64,000 nucleotides of DNA from Symsagittifera roscoffensis (lineage: Eukaryota > Xenacoelomorpha > Acoela > Convolutidae). Below, in pieces: positions 1-14,599 of the stretch (the stretch's first letter is position 1; every line of letters begins with the position of its first letter). Made by a program: the position numbers and the translations under genes. The DNA is taken from positions 4,938,647-5,002,646 of the forward strand of contig NC_087067.1 of the NCBI RefSeq assembly GCF_963678635.1, given 5' to 3'. Under the pieces are notes generated by a model. It searched no databases and was not told where the DNA came from. It saw nothing but the letters and a program-made list of their open reading frames with translations.

Positions 1-3000
1 ACAAAAGATCGCATCAAGAACAGACACAAAAAAGACATATTTCAGAAACATAAAGACTAAAATCAAAAATTTAGTACTCCCATGAACTGTCAGCAAACCC
101 ACATCGCATTAACAACCCAAAAAATGCCGCTGTGTATTTCAAAGATGTCAAAACTGAAGAAACAATAAGTAGCCAAGACCAGAAGCTAGTAGAAACTACC
201 AATTTATGACAACTTTCTTCGGACAAAAAATCACCACAGCGCAAATCCGCTTCTGCAACGATCGCTTACCCAGTAGAATTGATGATTGGAACAACAAAAA
301 ACTCATCAAGACTTCTTAACTAGCCACACACTGTCCTGGAAAATGAATAAAATTGTACCACAAAAAATCGCATCAAGGATGAACACAAAAAAGATATATT
401 TCAGAAACATAAGTACCAAAATCCAAAATCAGGAAGTCCCATGACCAGTCAGCATACCTAAAACGCATTAACAAACCAAAAAAGCAGCGCTGCGTATTTC
501 AAAGATGTCAAAACTGAAGAAGCATTCAGTAATCAAGACCAGAAGCTAGTGGAAACTACCAATTTGTGACGACAACTTTCTTCAGACAAAAAAATCACCA
601 CAGCGCAAATCCGCTACGGCAACGATCGCTAACTCAATAGAATTGATGATTGGAACAACAAAAAACTCATCAAGACTTCTAAACTAGCCACACACTGTCA
701 TGGAAAATGAAAAAAATTGTACCACAAAAGATCGCATCAAGAGCAAACAAAAAAGACATTTTTCAGAAACATAAAGACCAAAATTGAATACTTAGTACAA
801 CAATGAACTGTCATCAAACCCACAACCCATTAACAACCCAAAAAATGTCGCTGTGTATTTCAAAGATGTCAAAACTGAAGAAACATTCAGTAGCCAAGAC
901 CAGAAGCCAGTGGAAACTACCAATTTGTGACGACAACTTTCTTCGGACAAAAAATCATCACAGCGCTAATCCGCTTCTGCAACGATCGCTAATCCAGTAG
1001 AATTGATGATTGGAACACCATTGATTTAATCAAGACTTCTTAACTAGCCACACACTGTCCTGGAAAATGAAAAAATTTGTACCACAAAAAATCGCATCAA
1101 GGATGAACACAAGAAAAGACATATTTCAGAAACATAAATATCAAAATCCAAAACCCAGAAGTCCCGCGCACAGTCAGCATACCCAAAACGCATTAACAAA
1201 CCAGAAAAACAGCGCTGCCAACTTCAAAGATGTCAAAGCTGAAGAAGCATTCAGTAACCAAGACCAGAAGCTAGTGGAAACTACCAATTTGTGACGACAA
1301 TTTTCTTCTGACAAAAAATCACCACAGCGCAAATCCGCTTCTGCAACGATCGCTAACCAAGTGAATAAGATGATTGGAACAACAATGAACTCAACAAGAC
1401 TTCTTAACTAGCCACACACTGTCCTGGAATATGAAAAAGAATGTACCACAAAAGATCGCATCAAGAACAAACACAAAAAAGACATATTTCAGAAACATAA
1501 AAACCAAAATCAAAAACTTAGTATTCCCATAAACAGTCAGCATACCCACAACGCATTAAAACATTAACAACCCCAAAAAATTTGTCGCTGTATTTTTTGG
1601 TTGTCAAAACTGAAGAAACATTCAGTAGCCTAGACCAGAAGCTAGTGGAAACTACCAATTTGTAACGACAACTTTTTCGGACAAAAAAGTACCACAGAGC
1701 AAATCCGCTTCTACTAGGATCGCTAACCCAGTAGAACTGATGAATGGAACAATAATGAACACATCAAGATGACTTAACTAGCCACACACTGTCCTGGAAA
1801 ATGAAAAAAATTTGTACCACAAAAGATCGCATCAAGAACAAACACAGAAGACATACTTCAGGAACATAAAGACCAAAATCGAAAACTTAGTACTCCCACG
1901 AACTGTCAGCAAACCCACAACGCATTAACAACCCAAAAAAATGTCGCTGTGTATTTCAAAGATGTCAAAACTGAAGAAACAATCAGTAGCCAAGACCAGA
2001 AGCTAGTAGAAACTACCAATTTATGACAACTTTCTTCGAACAAAAAATCACCACAGCGCAAATCCGCTTCTGCAACGATCGCTAACCCAGTAGAATTGAT
2101 GAATGGAACAATAATGAACACGTCTAGATAACTTAACTAGCCACATAGTGTCCTAAAAAATAAAAAAATTTGTACCACAAAAGATCGCATCAAGAACAAA
2201 CACAAAAAAAGACATATTTCAGAAACATAAAGACCAAATTCGAAAACTTAGTACTCCCATGAGCTGTCAGCAAACCCACAGCGCATTAACAAACCAAAAA
2301 AGTATCGCTGTATTTTTTGGTTGTCAAAACTGAAGAAACATTCAGTAGCCGACACCAGACGGTAGTGGAAACTACCAGTTTGTGACGACAACTTTTTTCA
2401 GACAGAAAATTACCAAAGCGTAAATCCGCTTCTGCAACGATCGCTAACCTAGTAGAATTGATAAATGGAACAATAATGAACACATCAAGATGACTTAACT
2501 AGCCACACAGTGTCCTGATAAAAGAAAAAATTTGTACCACAAAAGATCGCATCAAGAACAGACACAAAAAAGACATATTTCAGAAACATAAAGACCAAAA
2601 TCAAAAACTTAGTACTCCCATGAACTGTCAGCAAACCCACAACGCATTAACAACCCAAAAAATGCCGCTGTGTATTTCAAAGATGTCAAAACTGAAGAAA
2701 CAATCAGTAGCCAAGACCAGAAGCTAGTAGAAACTACCAATTTATGACAACTTTCTTCGGACAAAAAATCACCACAGCGCAAATCCGCTTCTGCAACGAT
2801 CGCTTACCCAGTAGAATTGATGATTGGAACAACAAGGAACTCATCAAGATTTCTTAACTAGCCACACACTATCCTGGAAAATGAATAAAATTGTACCACA
2901 AAAAATCGCATCAAGGATGAACACAAAAAAGACATATTTCAGAAATGTAAGTACCAAAATCCAAAATCAGGAAGTCCATGAACAGTCAGCATACCCACTA

Positions 3001-3968
3001 CGCATTAACAAATCAAAAAAGCAGCGCTGCATATTTCAAAGATGTCAAAACTGAAGAAGCATTCAGTAACCAAGACCAGAAGCTAGTGGAAACTACCAAT
3101 TTGTGACGACAACTTTTTTCGGACAAAAAATTACCATAGAGCAAATCCGCTTCTGCAAAGATCGCTAACTCAATAGAATTGATGATTGGAACAACAAAAA
3201 ACTCATCAAGACTTCTAAACTAGCCACACACTGTCATGGAAAATGAAAAAATTTGTACCACAAAAGATCGCATCAAGAGCAAACACAAAAGACAGCTTTC
3301 AGAAACATAAAAACCAAAATTGAATACTTAGTACTACAATGAACTGTCAGCAAACCCACAACCCATTAACAACCCAAAAAATGTCGCTGTGTATTTCAAA
3401 GATGTCAAAACTGAAGAAACATTCAGTAGCCAAGACCAGAAGCCAGTGGAAACTACCAATTTGTGACGACAACTTTCTTCGGACAAAAAATCATCACAGC
3501 GCTAATCCGCTTCTGCAACGATCGCTAATCCAGTAGAATTGATGATTGGAACACCAATGAACTAATCAAGACTTCTTAACTAGCCACACACTGTCCTGGA
3601 AAATGAAAAAATTTGTACCACAAAAAATCGCATCAAGGATGAACACAAGAAAAGACATATTTCAGAAACATAAATACCAAAATCCAAAACCCAGAAGTCC
3701 CATGCACAGTCAGCATACCCAAAAGGCATTAACAAACCAGAAAAACAGCGCTGCCTATTTCAAAGATGTCAAAGCTGAAGAAGCATTCAGTAACCAAGAC
3801 CAGAAGCTAGTGGAAACTACCAATTTGTGACGACAACTTTCTTCTGACAAAAAATCACCACAGCGCAAATCCGCTTCTGCAACGATCGCTAACCAAGTGA
3901 ATAAGATGATTGGAACAACAATGAACTCAACAAGACTTCTTAAGTAGCCACACACTGTCCTGGAATAT
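1..3968 (+). repeat. Satellite higher-order duplication, offset 2536 bp (7 monomers)
   Basis: The stretch 1-1432 matches 2537-3968 nearly base for base, including private variants such as AACAGACACAAAAAAGACAT at the start and the AATGCCGCTGTGTATTTC box. Equivalent open frames lie at 803 and 3339 and at 1067 and 3603, all 2536 bp apart, which is seven monomers. The match fades after about 1435/3970, so the second copy either ended there or was later recombined. The left edge is cut by the window. Confidence 0.85.
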
Positions 3969-5559
3969 GAAAAAATGTGTACCAAAAAAGATCGCATCAA
4001 GAACAAACACAAAAAAGACAATTTTCAGATACATAAGAATAAAAATCAAAAACTTAGTACTCCCATGAACTGTCAGCAAACCCACAACGCTTTAACAACC
4101 CAAAAAACTGTCGCTGTGTATTTCAAAGATGTCAAAACTGAAGAAACATTCAGTATCCAAGAACAGAAGCTAGTGAAAACTACCAATTTGTGACGACAAC
4201 TTTCTTCGAACAAAAAATAACCACAGCGCAAATCTGCTTCTGCAACGATCGCTAACTATGTAGAATTGATAATTGGAACATTAATGAACTCATCAAGACT
4301 TCTTAACTAGCCGCACACTGTCCTGGAAAATGAAAAAAAATTGTACCACAAAAGATCGCATCAAGAACAAACACAGAAGACATATTTCAGGAACATAAAG
4401 ACCAAAATTGAAAACTTAGTACTCCCATGAACTTTCATTAAACCCACAACGCATTAACAACCCAAAAAATGTCGCTGTGTGTTTCAAAGATGTCAAAACT
4501 GAAGAAACATTCAGTAGCCAAGACCAGAAGCTAGTGGAAACTACCAATTTGTGACGACAACTTTCTTCTTACAAAAAATCACCACAGCGCAAATCCGCTT
4601 CTGCAACGATCGCTAACCCAGTGAAATTGATGATTGGAACAACAATGAACTCAACAAGACTTTTTAACTAGCCACACACTGTCCTGGAATATGAAAAAAT
4701 TTGTACCAAAAAAGATCGCATCAAGAACAAACACAAAAAAGACAAATTTCAGAAACATAAGGATAAAAATCAAAAACTTAGTACTCCCATGAACTTTCAG
4801 CAAACCCACAACGCTTTAACAATCCAAAAAACTGTCGCTGTGTATTTCAAAGATGTCAAAACTGAAGAAACATTCAGTAGCCAAGAACAGAAGCTAGTGA
4901 AAACTACCAATTTGTGACGACAACTTTCTTCGAACAAAAAATCACCAGAGCGTAAATCCGCTTCTGCAACGATCGCTAACTAAGTATAATTGATGATTTG
5001 AACATTAATGAACTCATCAAGACTTCTTAACTAGCCGCACACTGTCCTGGAAAATTAAAAAAATTTGTACCACAAAAGATCGCATCAAGAACAAACACAG
5101 AAGACATATTTCAGGAACATAAAGACCAAAATCGAAAACTTGGTACTCCCATGAACTGTCATTAAACCCACAACGCATTAACAACCCAAAAAATGTCGCT
5201 GTGTATTTCAAAGATGTCAAAACTGAAGAAACATTCAGTAGCCAAGACCAGAAGCTAGTGGAAACTACCAATTTGTGACGACAACTTTCTTCGGAAAAAC
5301 ATCACCACAGCGCAAATCCGCTTCTGCAACGATCGCTAACCCAGTAGAATTGATGATTGGAACAACAATGAACTCATCAAGACTTCTTAACTTGCCACAC
5401 ACTGTCCTGGAAAATGAAAAAATTTGTATCACAAAAAATCGCATCAAGGATGAACACAAAAAAAGACATATTTCAGAAACTTAAAGACCAAAATCCAAAA
5501 CCCACAAGTCCCATGAACAGTCAGCATACCCAAAACATATTAACAAATCAAAAAGCAGC

Positions 5560-8500
5560 GCTGCCTATTTCAAAGATGTCAAAACTGAAGAAGCATTCAG
5601 TAACCAAGACCAGTAGCTAGTGGAAACTACCAATTTGGGACGACAACTTTCTTCGGACAAAAATCACCAGAGCGCAACTCTGCTTCTGCAATGATCGCTA
5701 ACCCAGTGAAATTGATGATTGGAACAATAATGAACTCATCAAGACTTCCTAACTAGCCACCTACTGTCCTGGAATATGAAAAAATTTGTACCAAAAAAGA
5801 TCGCATCAAGAACAAACACAAAAAAGACAAATTTCAGAAACATAAGGATAAAAATCAAAAACCTAGTACTCCTATGAACTGTCAGCAAACCCACAACGCA
5901 TTAACAACCCAAAAAACTGTCGCTGTGTATTTCAAAGATGTCAAAACTGAAGAAACATTCAGTAGCCAAGAACAGAAGCTAGTGAAAACTACCAATTTGT
6001 GACGACAACTTTCTTCGAACAAAAAATCACCACAGCGCAAATCCGTTCTGCAACGATCGCTAGCCAAGTAGAATTGATGATTGGAACAACAATGAACTCA
6101 TCAAGGCTTCTTAACTAGCCGCACACTGTCCTGGAAAATGAAAAAAAATTGTACCACAAAAGATCGCATCAAGAACAAACACAGAAGACATATTTCAGGA
6201 ACATAAAGACCAAAAGCGAAAACTTAGTACTCTCACGAACTGTCAGCAAACCCACAATGCATTAACAACCCAACAAATGTCGCTGTGTATTTCAAAGATG
6301 TCAAAACTGAAGAAACATTCAGTAGCCAAGACCAGGAGCTAGTGGAAACTACCAATTTGTGACGACAACTTTCTTCGGAAAAAAATCACCACAGCGCAAA
6401 TCCGCTTCTGCAACGATCGCTAACCCAGTAGAATTGATGATTTGAACAACAATGAACTCATCAAGACTTCTTAACTAGCCACACACTGTCCTGGAAAATG
6501 AAAAAATTTGTACCACAAAAAATCGCATCAAGGATGAACACAAAAAAAGACATATTTCAGAAACTTAAAGACCAAAATCCAAAACCCAGAAGTCCCATGA
6601 ACAGTCAACAAACCCAAAACACATTATCAAATCAAAAAAGCAGCGCTGCCTATTTCAAAGATGTCAAAACTGAAGAAGCATTCAGTAACCAAAACCAGAA
6701 GCCAGTGGAAACTACCAATTTGTGACGACAACTTTCTTCGGACAAAAATCAGCAGAGCGCAAATCCGCTTCTGCAACCATCGCTAACCCAGTAGAATTGA
6801 TGATTGGAACAACAATGAACTCATGAAGACTTCTTAACTAGCCAGAAACTGTCCTGGAAAATGAAAAAATTTGTACCACAAAAAATCGCATCAAGGATGA
6901 ACACAAAAATAGACATATTTCAGAAACATAAAAACCAAAATCCAAAACTCAGAAGTCCCATGAACAGTCAGCATACCCAAAACACATTAACAAACCAAAA
7001 AAGCAGCGCTGTCTATTTCAAAGATGTCAAAGCTGAAGAAGCATTCAGTAACCAAAACCAGAAGCCAGTGGAAACTACCAATTTGTGACGACAACTTTCT
7101 TCGGACAAAAATCAGCAGAGCGCAAATCCGCTTCTGCAACCATCGCTAACCCAGTAGAATTGATGATTGGAACAACAATGAACTCATGAAGACTTCTTAA
7201 CTAGCCAGAAACTGTCCTGGAAAATGAAAAAATTTGTACCACAAAAAATCGCATCAAGGATGAACACAAAAATAGACATATTTCAGAAACATAAAAACCA
7301 AAATCCAAAACTAAGAAGTCCCATGAACAGTCAGCATACCCAAAACACATTAACAAACCAAAAAAGCAGCGCTGTCTATTTCAAAGATGTCAAAGCTGAA
7401 GAAGCATTCAGTAACCAAGACCAGAAGCTAGTGGAAACTACCAATTTGGGACGACAACTTTCTTCGGACAAAAATCACCAGAGCGCAACTCCGCTTCTGC
7501 AATGATCGCTAACCCAGTGAAATTGATGATTGGAACAATAATGAACTCATCAAGACTTCTTAACTAGCCACCTACTGTCCTGGAATATGAAAAAATTTGT
7601 ACCAAAAAAGATCGCATCAAGAACAAACACAAAAAAGACAAATTTCAGAAACATAAGGATAAAAATCAAAAACCTAGTACTCCTATGAACTGTCAGCAAA
7701 CCCACAACGCATTAACAACCCAAAAAACTGTCGCTGTGTATTTCAAAGATGTCAAAACTGAAGAAACATTCAGTAGCCAAGAACAGAAGCTAGTGAAAAC
7801 TACCAATTTGTGACGACAACTTTCTTCGAACAAAAAATCACCACAGCGCAAATCCGTTCTGCAACGATCGCTAGCCAAGTAGAATTGATGATTGGAACAA
7901 CAATGAACTCATCAAGGCTTCTTAACTAGCCGCACACTGTCCTGGAAAATGAAAAAAATTTGTACCACAAAAGATCGCATCAAGAACAAACACAGAAGAC
8001 ATATTTCAGGAACATAAAGACCAAAAGCGAAAACTTAGTACTCTCACGAACTGTCAGCAAACCCACAATGCATTAACAACCCAACAAATGTCGCTGTGTA
8101 TTTCAAAGATGTCAAAACTGAAGAAACATTCAGTAGCCAAGACCAGGAGCTAGTGGAAACTTCCAATTTGTGACGACAACACTCTTCGGAAAAAAATCAC
8201 CACAGCGCAAATCCGCTTCTGCAACGATCGCTAACCCAGTAGAATTGATGATTTGAACAACAATGAACTCATCAAGACTTCTTAACTAGCCACACACTGT
8301 CCTGGAAAATGAAAAAATTTGTACCACAAAAAATCGCATCAAGGATGAACACAAAAAAAGACATATTTCAGAAACTTAAAGACCCAAATCCAAAACCCAG
8401 AAGTCCAATGAACAGTCAACAAACCCAAAACACATTAACAAATCAAAAAAGCAGCGCTGCCTATTTCAAAGATGTCAAAACTGAAGAAGCATTCAGTAAC

Positions 8501-8853
8501 CAAAACCAGAAGCCAGTGGAAACTACCAATTTGTGACGACAACTTTCTTCGGACAAAAATCAGCAGAGCGCAAATCCGCTTCTGCAACCATCGCTAACCC
8601 AGTAGAATTGATGATTGGAACAACAATGAACTCATGAAGACTTCTTAACTAGCCAGAAACTGTCCTGGAAAATGAAAAAATTTGTACCACAAAAAATCGC
8701 ATCAAGGATGAACACAAAAATAGACATATTTCAGAAACATAAAAACCAAAATCCAAAACTCAGAAGTCCCATGAACAGTCAGCATACCCAAAACACATTA
8801 ACAAACCAAAAAAGCAGCGCTGTCTATTTCAAAGATGTCAAAGCTGAAGAAGC
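5560..8853 (+). repeat. Tandem duplication of a 1811 bp, 5-monomer satellite block
   Basis: Copy 1 (about 5560-7370) and copy 2 (about 7371-8853) are adjacent and nearly identical. Shared private variants include AATTTGGGACGACAACTTTC, AGCCACCTACTGTCCTGGAA and the rare sequence CATCGCTAACCCAG after CTTCTGCAAC. Equivalent positions (5882/7693, 6498/8309) are 1811 bp apart. Within the block the monomers at 6861 and 7224 are also nearly identical to each other, so a one-monomer duplication accompanies the larger one. Confidence 0.88.
6498..6725 (+). other. Representative 75-codon satellite open frame (probably non-coding)
   Basis: This monomer carries an ATG-started frame of 75 codons ending in TGA. 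It begins MKKFVPQKIASRMNT, is lysine/glutamine/asparagine-rich, has YFKDVKTEEAFS in its second half and ends ETTNL. Equivalent intact or nearly intact frames occur at 1067, 3603, 6861, 7224, 8309, 8672, 10119, 13726, 14448, 15161, 15528, 15886, 18393, 19831 and 28652. In most other monomers the same frame is broken. No splice signals, recognised domain, signal peptide or membrane segment is visible. The frame is easily explained by the A-rich, T-poor strand, which lowers stop frequency. Small conserved repeats with an open frame could still be transcribed, which the sequence alone cannot decide. Confidence 0.25.
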
Positions 8854-8867
8854 ATTCTGTAGCCAAG

Positions 8868-9258
8868 ACCAGAAGCTAGTGGTAACTACCAATTTGTGAT
8901 AACTTTTTCGAGACAAAACACTCCAGCTCAAAATCGCTAGTGCAATGACCACTAATCTAGTAGAACTGACTAAATGAATAAAAAAGAGCACATCGAAATG
9001 ATAATATCAGCCAGACGCTGTGATCAAAAATGGAAAAACAATTAAAGAGAAAAGCCGCATCACTGATAGACACATAAAATGACATGATTCCACAGAAAAA
9101 AACTGAAAACAATTATTAAGCAACCCTAGGTAACATCAACAAGTAAAAAAAATGCATTATCAACCCCAAAAAGGCATCTCTGTCCTTCAAATTTATGAAA
9201 ACAAGGAATGTCTGGTAGTCAAGACCAAAAAGAAAGAAAAACTGCCAGTACTTTGACG
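8868..9258 (+). repeat. Highly divergent satellite monomer, copy 1
   Basis: After GCTAGTGGTAACTACC the sequence departs from the standard monomer for one full unit, then returns to it at the TTGGGACAAAAAATCACC block. It still aligns in order: GACCACTAATCTAGTAGAACTG answers the standard GATCGCTAACCCAGTAGAATTG, and CCCCAAAAAGGCATCTCTG answers the ACCAAAAAAGCAGCGCTG block. It is therefore an old relative rather than an unrelated insertion. Its frame corresponding to the 75-codon satellite frame is broken by a TGA. The same divergent type recurs at 24513-24903. Confidence 0.85.
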
Positions 9259-10675
9259 ACATTTTTCTTGGGACAAAAAATCACCACAGCGCAAATCCGC
9301 TTGTGCAACGATCGCTAACCAAGTAGAATTGATGATTGGAACAACAATGAACTCATCAAGACTTCTTAACTAGCCACACACTGTCCTGGAAAATGAAAAA
9401 AATTTGTACCACAAAAGATCGCATCAAGAACAAACACAGAAGACATATTTCAGGAACATAAAGACCAAAATCGAAAACTTTGTACTCCCATGAACTGCCT
9501 GCAAACCCACAACGCATTAACAACCCAAAAAAATTTCGCTGTGTATTTCAAAGATGTCAAAACTGAAGAAACATTCAGTAGCCAAGACCAGAAGCTAGTG
9601 GAAATTACCAATTTGTGACGACAACTTTCTTCGGACAAAAAATCACCACAGCGCAAATCCGCTTCTGCAACGATCGCTAAGCCAGTAGAATTGATAATTG
9701 GAACAATAATGAACTCATCAAGACTTCTTAACTAGCCACACACTGTCCTGGAAAATGAAAAAATTTGTACCACAAAAAATCGCATCAAGGATGAACACAA
9801 AAAAAGACATATTTCAGAAATATAAAAACCAAAATCAAAAAAATTAGTACTCCCATGAACTGTCAGCAAACCTACAACGCATTAACAACCCAAAAAATTG
9901 TCGCTGTGTATTTCAAAGATGTCAAAACTGAAGAAACTTTCAGTAGCCAAGACCAGAAGCTAGTGGAAACTACCAATTTCTGACGACAACTTTCTTCGGA
10001 CGAAAATCACCACAGCCCAAATCCGGGTCTGCAACGATCGCTAACTAAGTAGAATTGATGATTGGATCAACAATAAACTCATCAAAACTTCTTAACTAGC
10101 CACACACTGTCCTGGAAAATGAAAAAATTTGTACCACAAAAAATCGCATCAAGGATGAACACAAAAAATGATATATTTCAGAAACTTAAATACCAAAATC
10201 CAAAATTCAGAAGTCCCATGAACAGTCAGCATACCCAAAACGCATTAACAAACCAAAAAAGCAGCGCTGCCTTTTTCAAAGATGTCAAAACTGAAGAAGC
10301 ATTCAGTAACCAAGACCAGAAGCTAGTGAAAACTACCAACTTGTGACGACAACTTTCTTCGGACAAAAATTCACCACAGCGCAAATCCGCTTCTGCAACG
10401 ATCGCTAACCCAGTAGAAGTGATGATTGGAACAACAATGAACTCATCAAGACTTCTTAACGAGCCACACAGTCCTAGAAAATGAAAAAAAAATTGTACCA
10501 CAAAATATCGCATCAAGAACAAACACAAAAAAAGACATATTTCAGAAACATAAAGACCAAAATCAAAAAATTAGTTTTCCCATGAACTGTCAGCAAACCC
10601 ACAACGCATTAACAACCCAAAAAATTGTCGCTGTGTATTTCAAAGATGTCAAAACTGAAGAAACATTCAGTAGCC

Positions 10676-13551
10676 AAGACCAGAAGCTAGTGGAAACTAC
10701 CAATTTCTGACGACAAATTTCTTCGGACAAAAAATCAACACAGCCCAAATCCGCGTCTGCAAAGATCGCTAATCAAGTAGAATTGATGATTGGATCAACA
10801 ATTAACGCATCAAGACTTCTTAACGAGCCACACAGTCCTGGAAAATGAAAAAAAATTATACCACAAAAGATCGCATCAAGAACAAACACAAAAAAAGACA
10901 TATTTCAGAAACATAAAGACCAAAATCAAAAACTTAGTTTTTCCATGAACTGTCAGCAAACTCACAACGCATTAACAACCCAAAAAACTATCGCTGTGTA
11001 TTTCAAAGATGTCAAAACTGAAGAAACATTCAGTAGCCAAGACCTGAAACTACCAATTTCTGACGAAAAATTTCTTCGGACAAAAAATCACCACAGCCCA
11101 AATCCGCGTCTGCGAAGATCGCTAACCAAGTGGAATTGATGATTGGATCAACAATAAACTCATCAAAAGTTCTTAACTAGCCACACACTGTCCTGGAAAA
11201 TGAAAAAATTTGTACCACAAAAGATCGCATCAAGAACAAACACAAAAAAAGACATATTTCAGAAACATAAATAGCCAAATCCAAAACCCAGAAGTCTCAT
11301 GAACAGTCAGCAAACCCACAACAAACAAAAAAGCAGCGCTGCGTATTTCAAAGATGTCAAAACTGAAGAAGCATTCAGTAACCAAGACCAGAAGCTAATG
11401 GAAACTACCAATTTGTGACAACAACTTTTTTCGGACAAAAAAACACCACAGAGCAAACCCGCTTCTGCAACGATCGCTTACCGAGTAGATCTAAAGAATG
11501 GAACAACAATGAACACATCAAGATGACTTAACTAGCCACAGAGTTTCCTGAAAAATGAAAAAACTTGTACCACAAAAGATCGCATCAAGAACAAACACAA
11601 AAAAAGACATCTTTCAGAAATATAATAAACAAAATCAGAAACTTAATACCCCATGAACTGTCAGCATACCCACAATGCATCAACACTTTAAAAACCCAAA
11701 AAAATTGTCTCTGTATTTTTTGGTTGTCAAAACTGAAGAAACAATCAGTAGCCAAGACCAGAAGCTAGTGGAAACTACCAATTTGTGACGACAACTTTCT
11801 TCGGACAAAAAATCACCACAGCGCAAATCCGCTTCTGCAACGATCGATAACCCAGTAGAAGTGATGATTGGAACCGACAATGAACTCATCAAGACTTCTT
11901 AACGAGCCACACAGTCCTGGAAAATGAAAAAAATTGTACAACAAAAAATCGCATCAAGGATGAACACAAAAAAGACATATCACTAACATAAATACCAAAA
12001 TCCAAAATCCAGAAGTCCCATGAACAGTCAGCATACCCACAAAGTATTAACGAACCAAAAAAGCAGCGCTGCGTATTTCAAAGATGTCAAAACTGAAGAA
12101 GCATTCAGTAACCAAGACCAGAAGCTAGTGGAAACTACCAATTTCTGACGACAAATTTCTTCGGACAAAAAATCAACACAGCCCAAATCCGCGTCTGCAA
12201 AGATCGCTAATCAAGTAGAATTGATGATTGGATCAACAATTAACGCATCAAGACTTCTTAACGAGCCACACAGTCCTGGAAAATGAAAAAAAATTATACC
12301 ACAAAAGATCGCATCAAGAACAAACACAAAAAAAGACATATTTCAGAAACATAAAGACCAAAATCAAAAACTTAGTTTTTCCATGAACTGTCAGCAAACT
12401 CACAACGCATTAACAACCCAAAAAACTATCGCTGTGTATTTCAAAGATGTCAAAACTGAAGAAACATTCAGTAGCCAAGACCTGAAACTACCAATTTCTG
12501 ACGAAAAATTTCTTCGGACAAAAAATCACCACAGCCCAAATCCGCGTCTGCGAAGATCGCTAACCAAGTGGAATTGATGATTGGATCAACAATAAACTCA
12601 TCAAAAGTTCTTAACTAGCCACACACTGTCCTGGAAAATGAAAAAATTTGTACCACAAAAGATCGCATCAAGAACAAACACAAAAAAAGACATATTTCAG
12701 AAACAAAAATAGCCAAATCCAAAACCCAGAAGTCTCATGAACAGTCAGCAAACCCACAACAAACAAAAAAGCAGCGCTGCGTATTTCAAAGATGTCAAAA
12801 CTGAAGAAGCATTCAGTAACCAAGACCAGAAGCTAATGGAAACTACCAATTTGTGACAACAACTTTTTTCGGACAAAAAAACACCACAGAGCAAACCCGC
12901 TTCTGCAACGATCGCTTACCGAGTAGATCTAAAGAATGGAACAACAATGAACACATCAAGATGACTTAACTAGCCACAGAGTTTCCTGAAAAATGAAAAA
13001 ACTTGTACCACAAAAGATCGCATCAAGAACAAACACAAAAAAAGACATCTTTCAGAAATATAATAAACAAAATCAGAAACTTAATACCCCATGAACTGTC
13101 AGCATACCCACAATGCATCAACACTTTAAAAACCCAAAAAAATTGTCTCTGTATTTTTTGGTTGTCAAAACTGAAGAAACAATCAGTAGCCAAGACCAGA
13201 AGCTAGTGGAAACTACCAATTTGTGACGACAACTTTCTTCGGACAAAAAATCACCACAGCGCAAATCCGCTTCTGCAACGATCAATAACCCAGTAGAAGT
13301 GATGATTGGAACCGACAATGAACTCATCAAGACTTCTTAACGAGCCACACAGTCCTGGAAAATGAAAAAAATTGTACAACAAAAAATCGCATCAAGGATG
13401 AACACAAAAAAGACATATCACTAACATAAATACCAAAATCCAAAATCCAGAAGTCCCATGAACAGTCAGCATACCCACAAAGTATTAACGAACCAAAAAA
13501 GCAGCGCTGCGTATTTCAAAGATGTCAAAACTGAAGAAGCATTCAGTAACC
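10676..13551 (+). repeat. Tandem duplication of a 1438 bp, 4-monomer satellite block
   Basis: Copy 1 (about 10676-12113) and copy 2 (about 12114-13551) lie side by side and are almost identical. Shared private features include ACAGCCCAAATCCGCGTCTG, the shortened box AGCCAAGACCTGAAACTACC (10945/12383 monomer) and CATCAACACTTTAAAAACCC. Equivalent positions such as 10945/12383, 11565/13003 and 11680/13118 are all 1438 bp apart. The near identity points to a recent unequal exchange. Confidence 0.9.
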
Positions 13552-14599
13552 AAGACCAGAAGCTAGTGGAAACTACCAATTTGTGACGACAATTTCTTAC
13601 GGACAAAAAATTACCGTAGAGCAAATCCGCTTCTGCAACGATCGCTAACCCAGTAGAACTGATGAATGGAACAACAAGGAACACATCAAAACTTCTTAAC
13701 TAGCCACGCACTGTCCTGGAAAATGAAAAGATTTGTACCACAAAAAATCGCATCAAGGATGAACACAAAAAATGACATATTTCAGAAACTTAAATACCAA
13801 AATCCAAAACCCAGAAGTCCCATGAGCAGTCAGCATACCCAAAACGCATTAACAAACCAAAAAAGCATAGCTGCCTATTTCAAAGATGTCAAAACTGAAG
13901 AAGCATTCAGTAACCAAGACCAGAAGTTTGTGAAAACTACCAATTTGTGACAACAACTTTTTTCGGACAAAAAATACCACAGAGCAAATCCGCTTCTGCA
14001 ACGATCGCTAACCCAGTAGAAGTGATGATTGGAACAACAATGAAGTCATCAAGACATCTTAACGAGCCACACAGTCCTGGAAAATGAAAAAAACTGTACC
14101 ACAAAAGATCGCATCAAGAACAAACACAAAAAAAGACATATTTCAGAAACATTAAGACCAAAATCAAAAACTTAGTTTTCCCATGAACTTTCAGCAAACC
14201 CACAACGCATTAACAACCCAAAAAACTGTCGCTGTGTATTTCAAAGATGTCAAAACTGAAGAAACATTCAGTAGCCAAGACCAGAAGCTAGTGGAAACTA
14301 CCAATTTCTGACGACAAATTTCTTCGGACAAAAAATCACCACAGCCCAAATCCGCGTCTGCAAAGATCGCTAACCAAGTGGAATTGATGATTGGATCAAC
14401 AATAAACTCATCAAAAGTTCTTAACTAGCCACACACTGTCCTGGAAAATGAAAAAATTTGTACCACAAAAGATCGCATCAAGGATGAACACAAGAAAAGA
14501 CATATTTCAGAAACATAAAGACCAAAATCAAAAACCCAGAAGTCCCATGAACAGTCAGCATACCCACAACAAACAAAAAAGCTGCGCTGCGGATTTCCA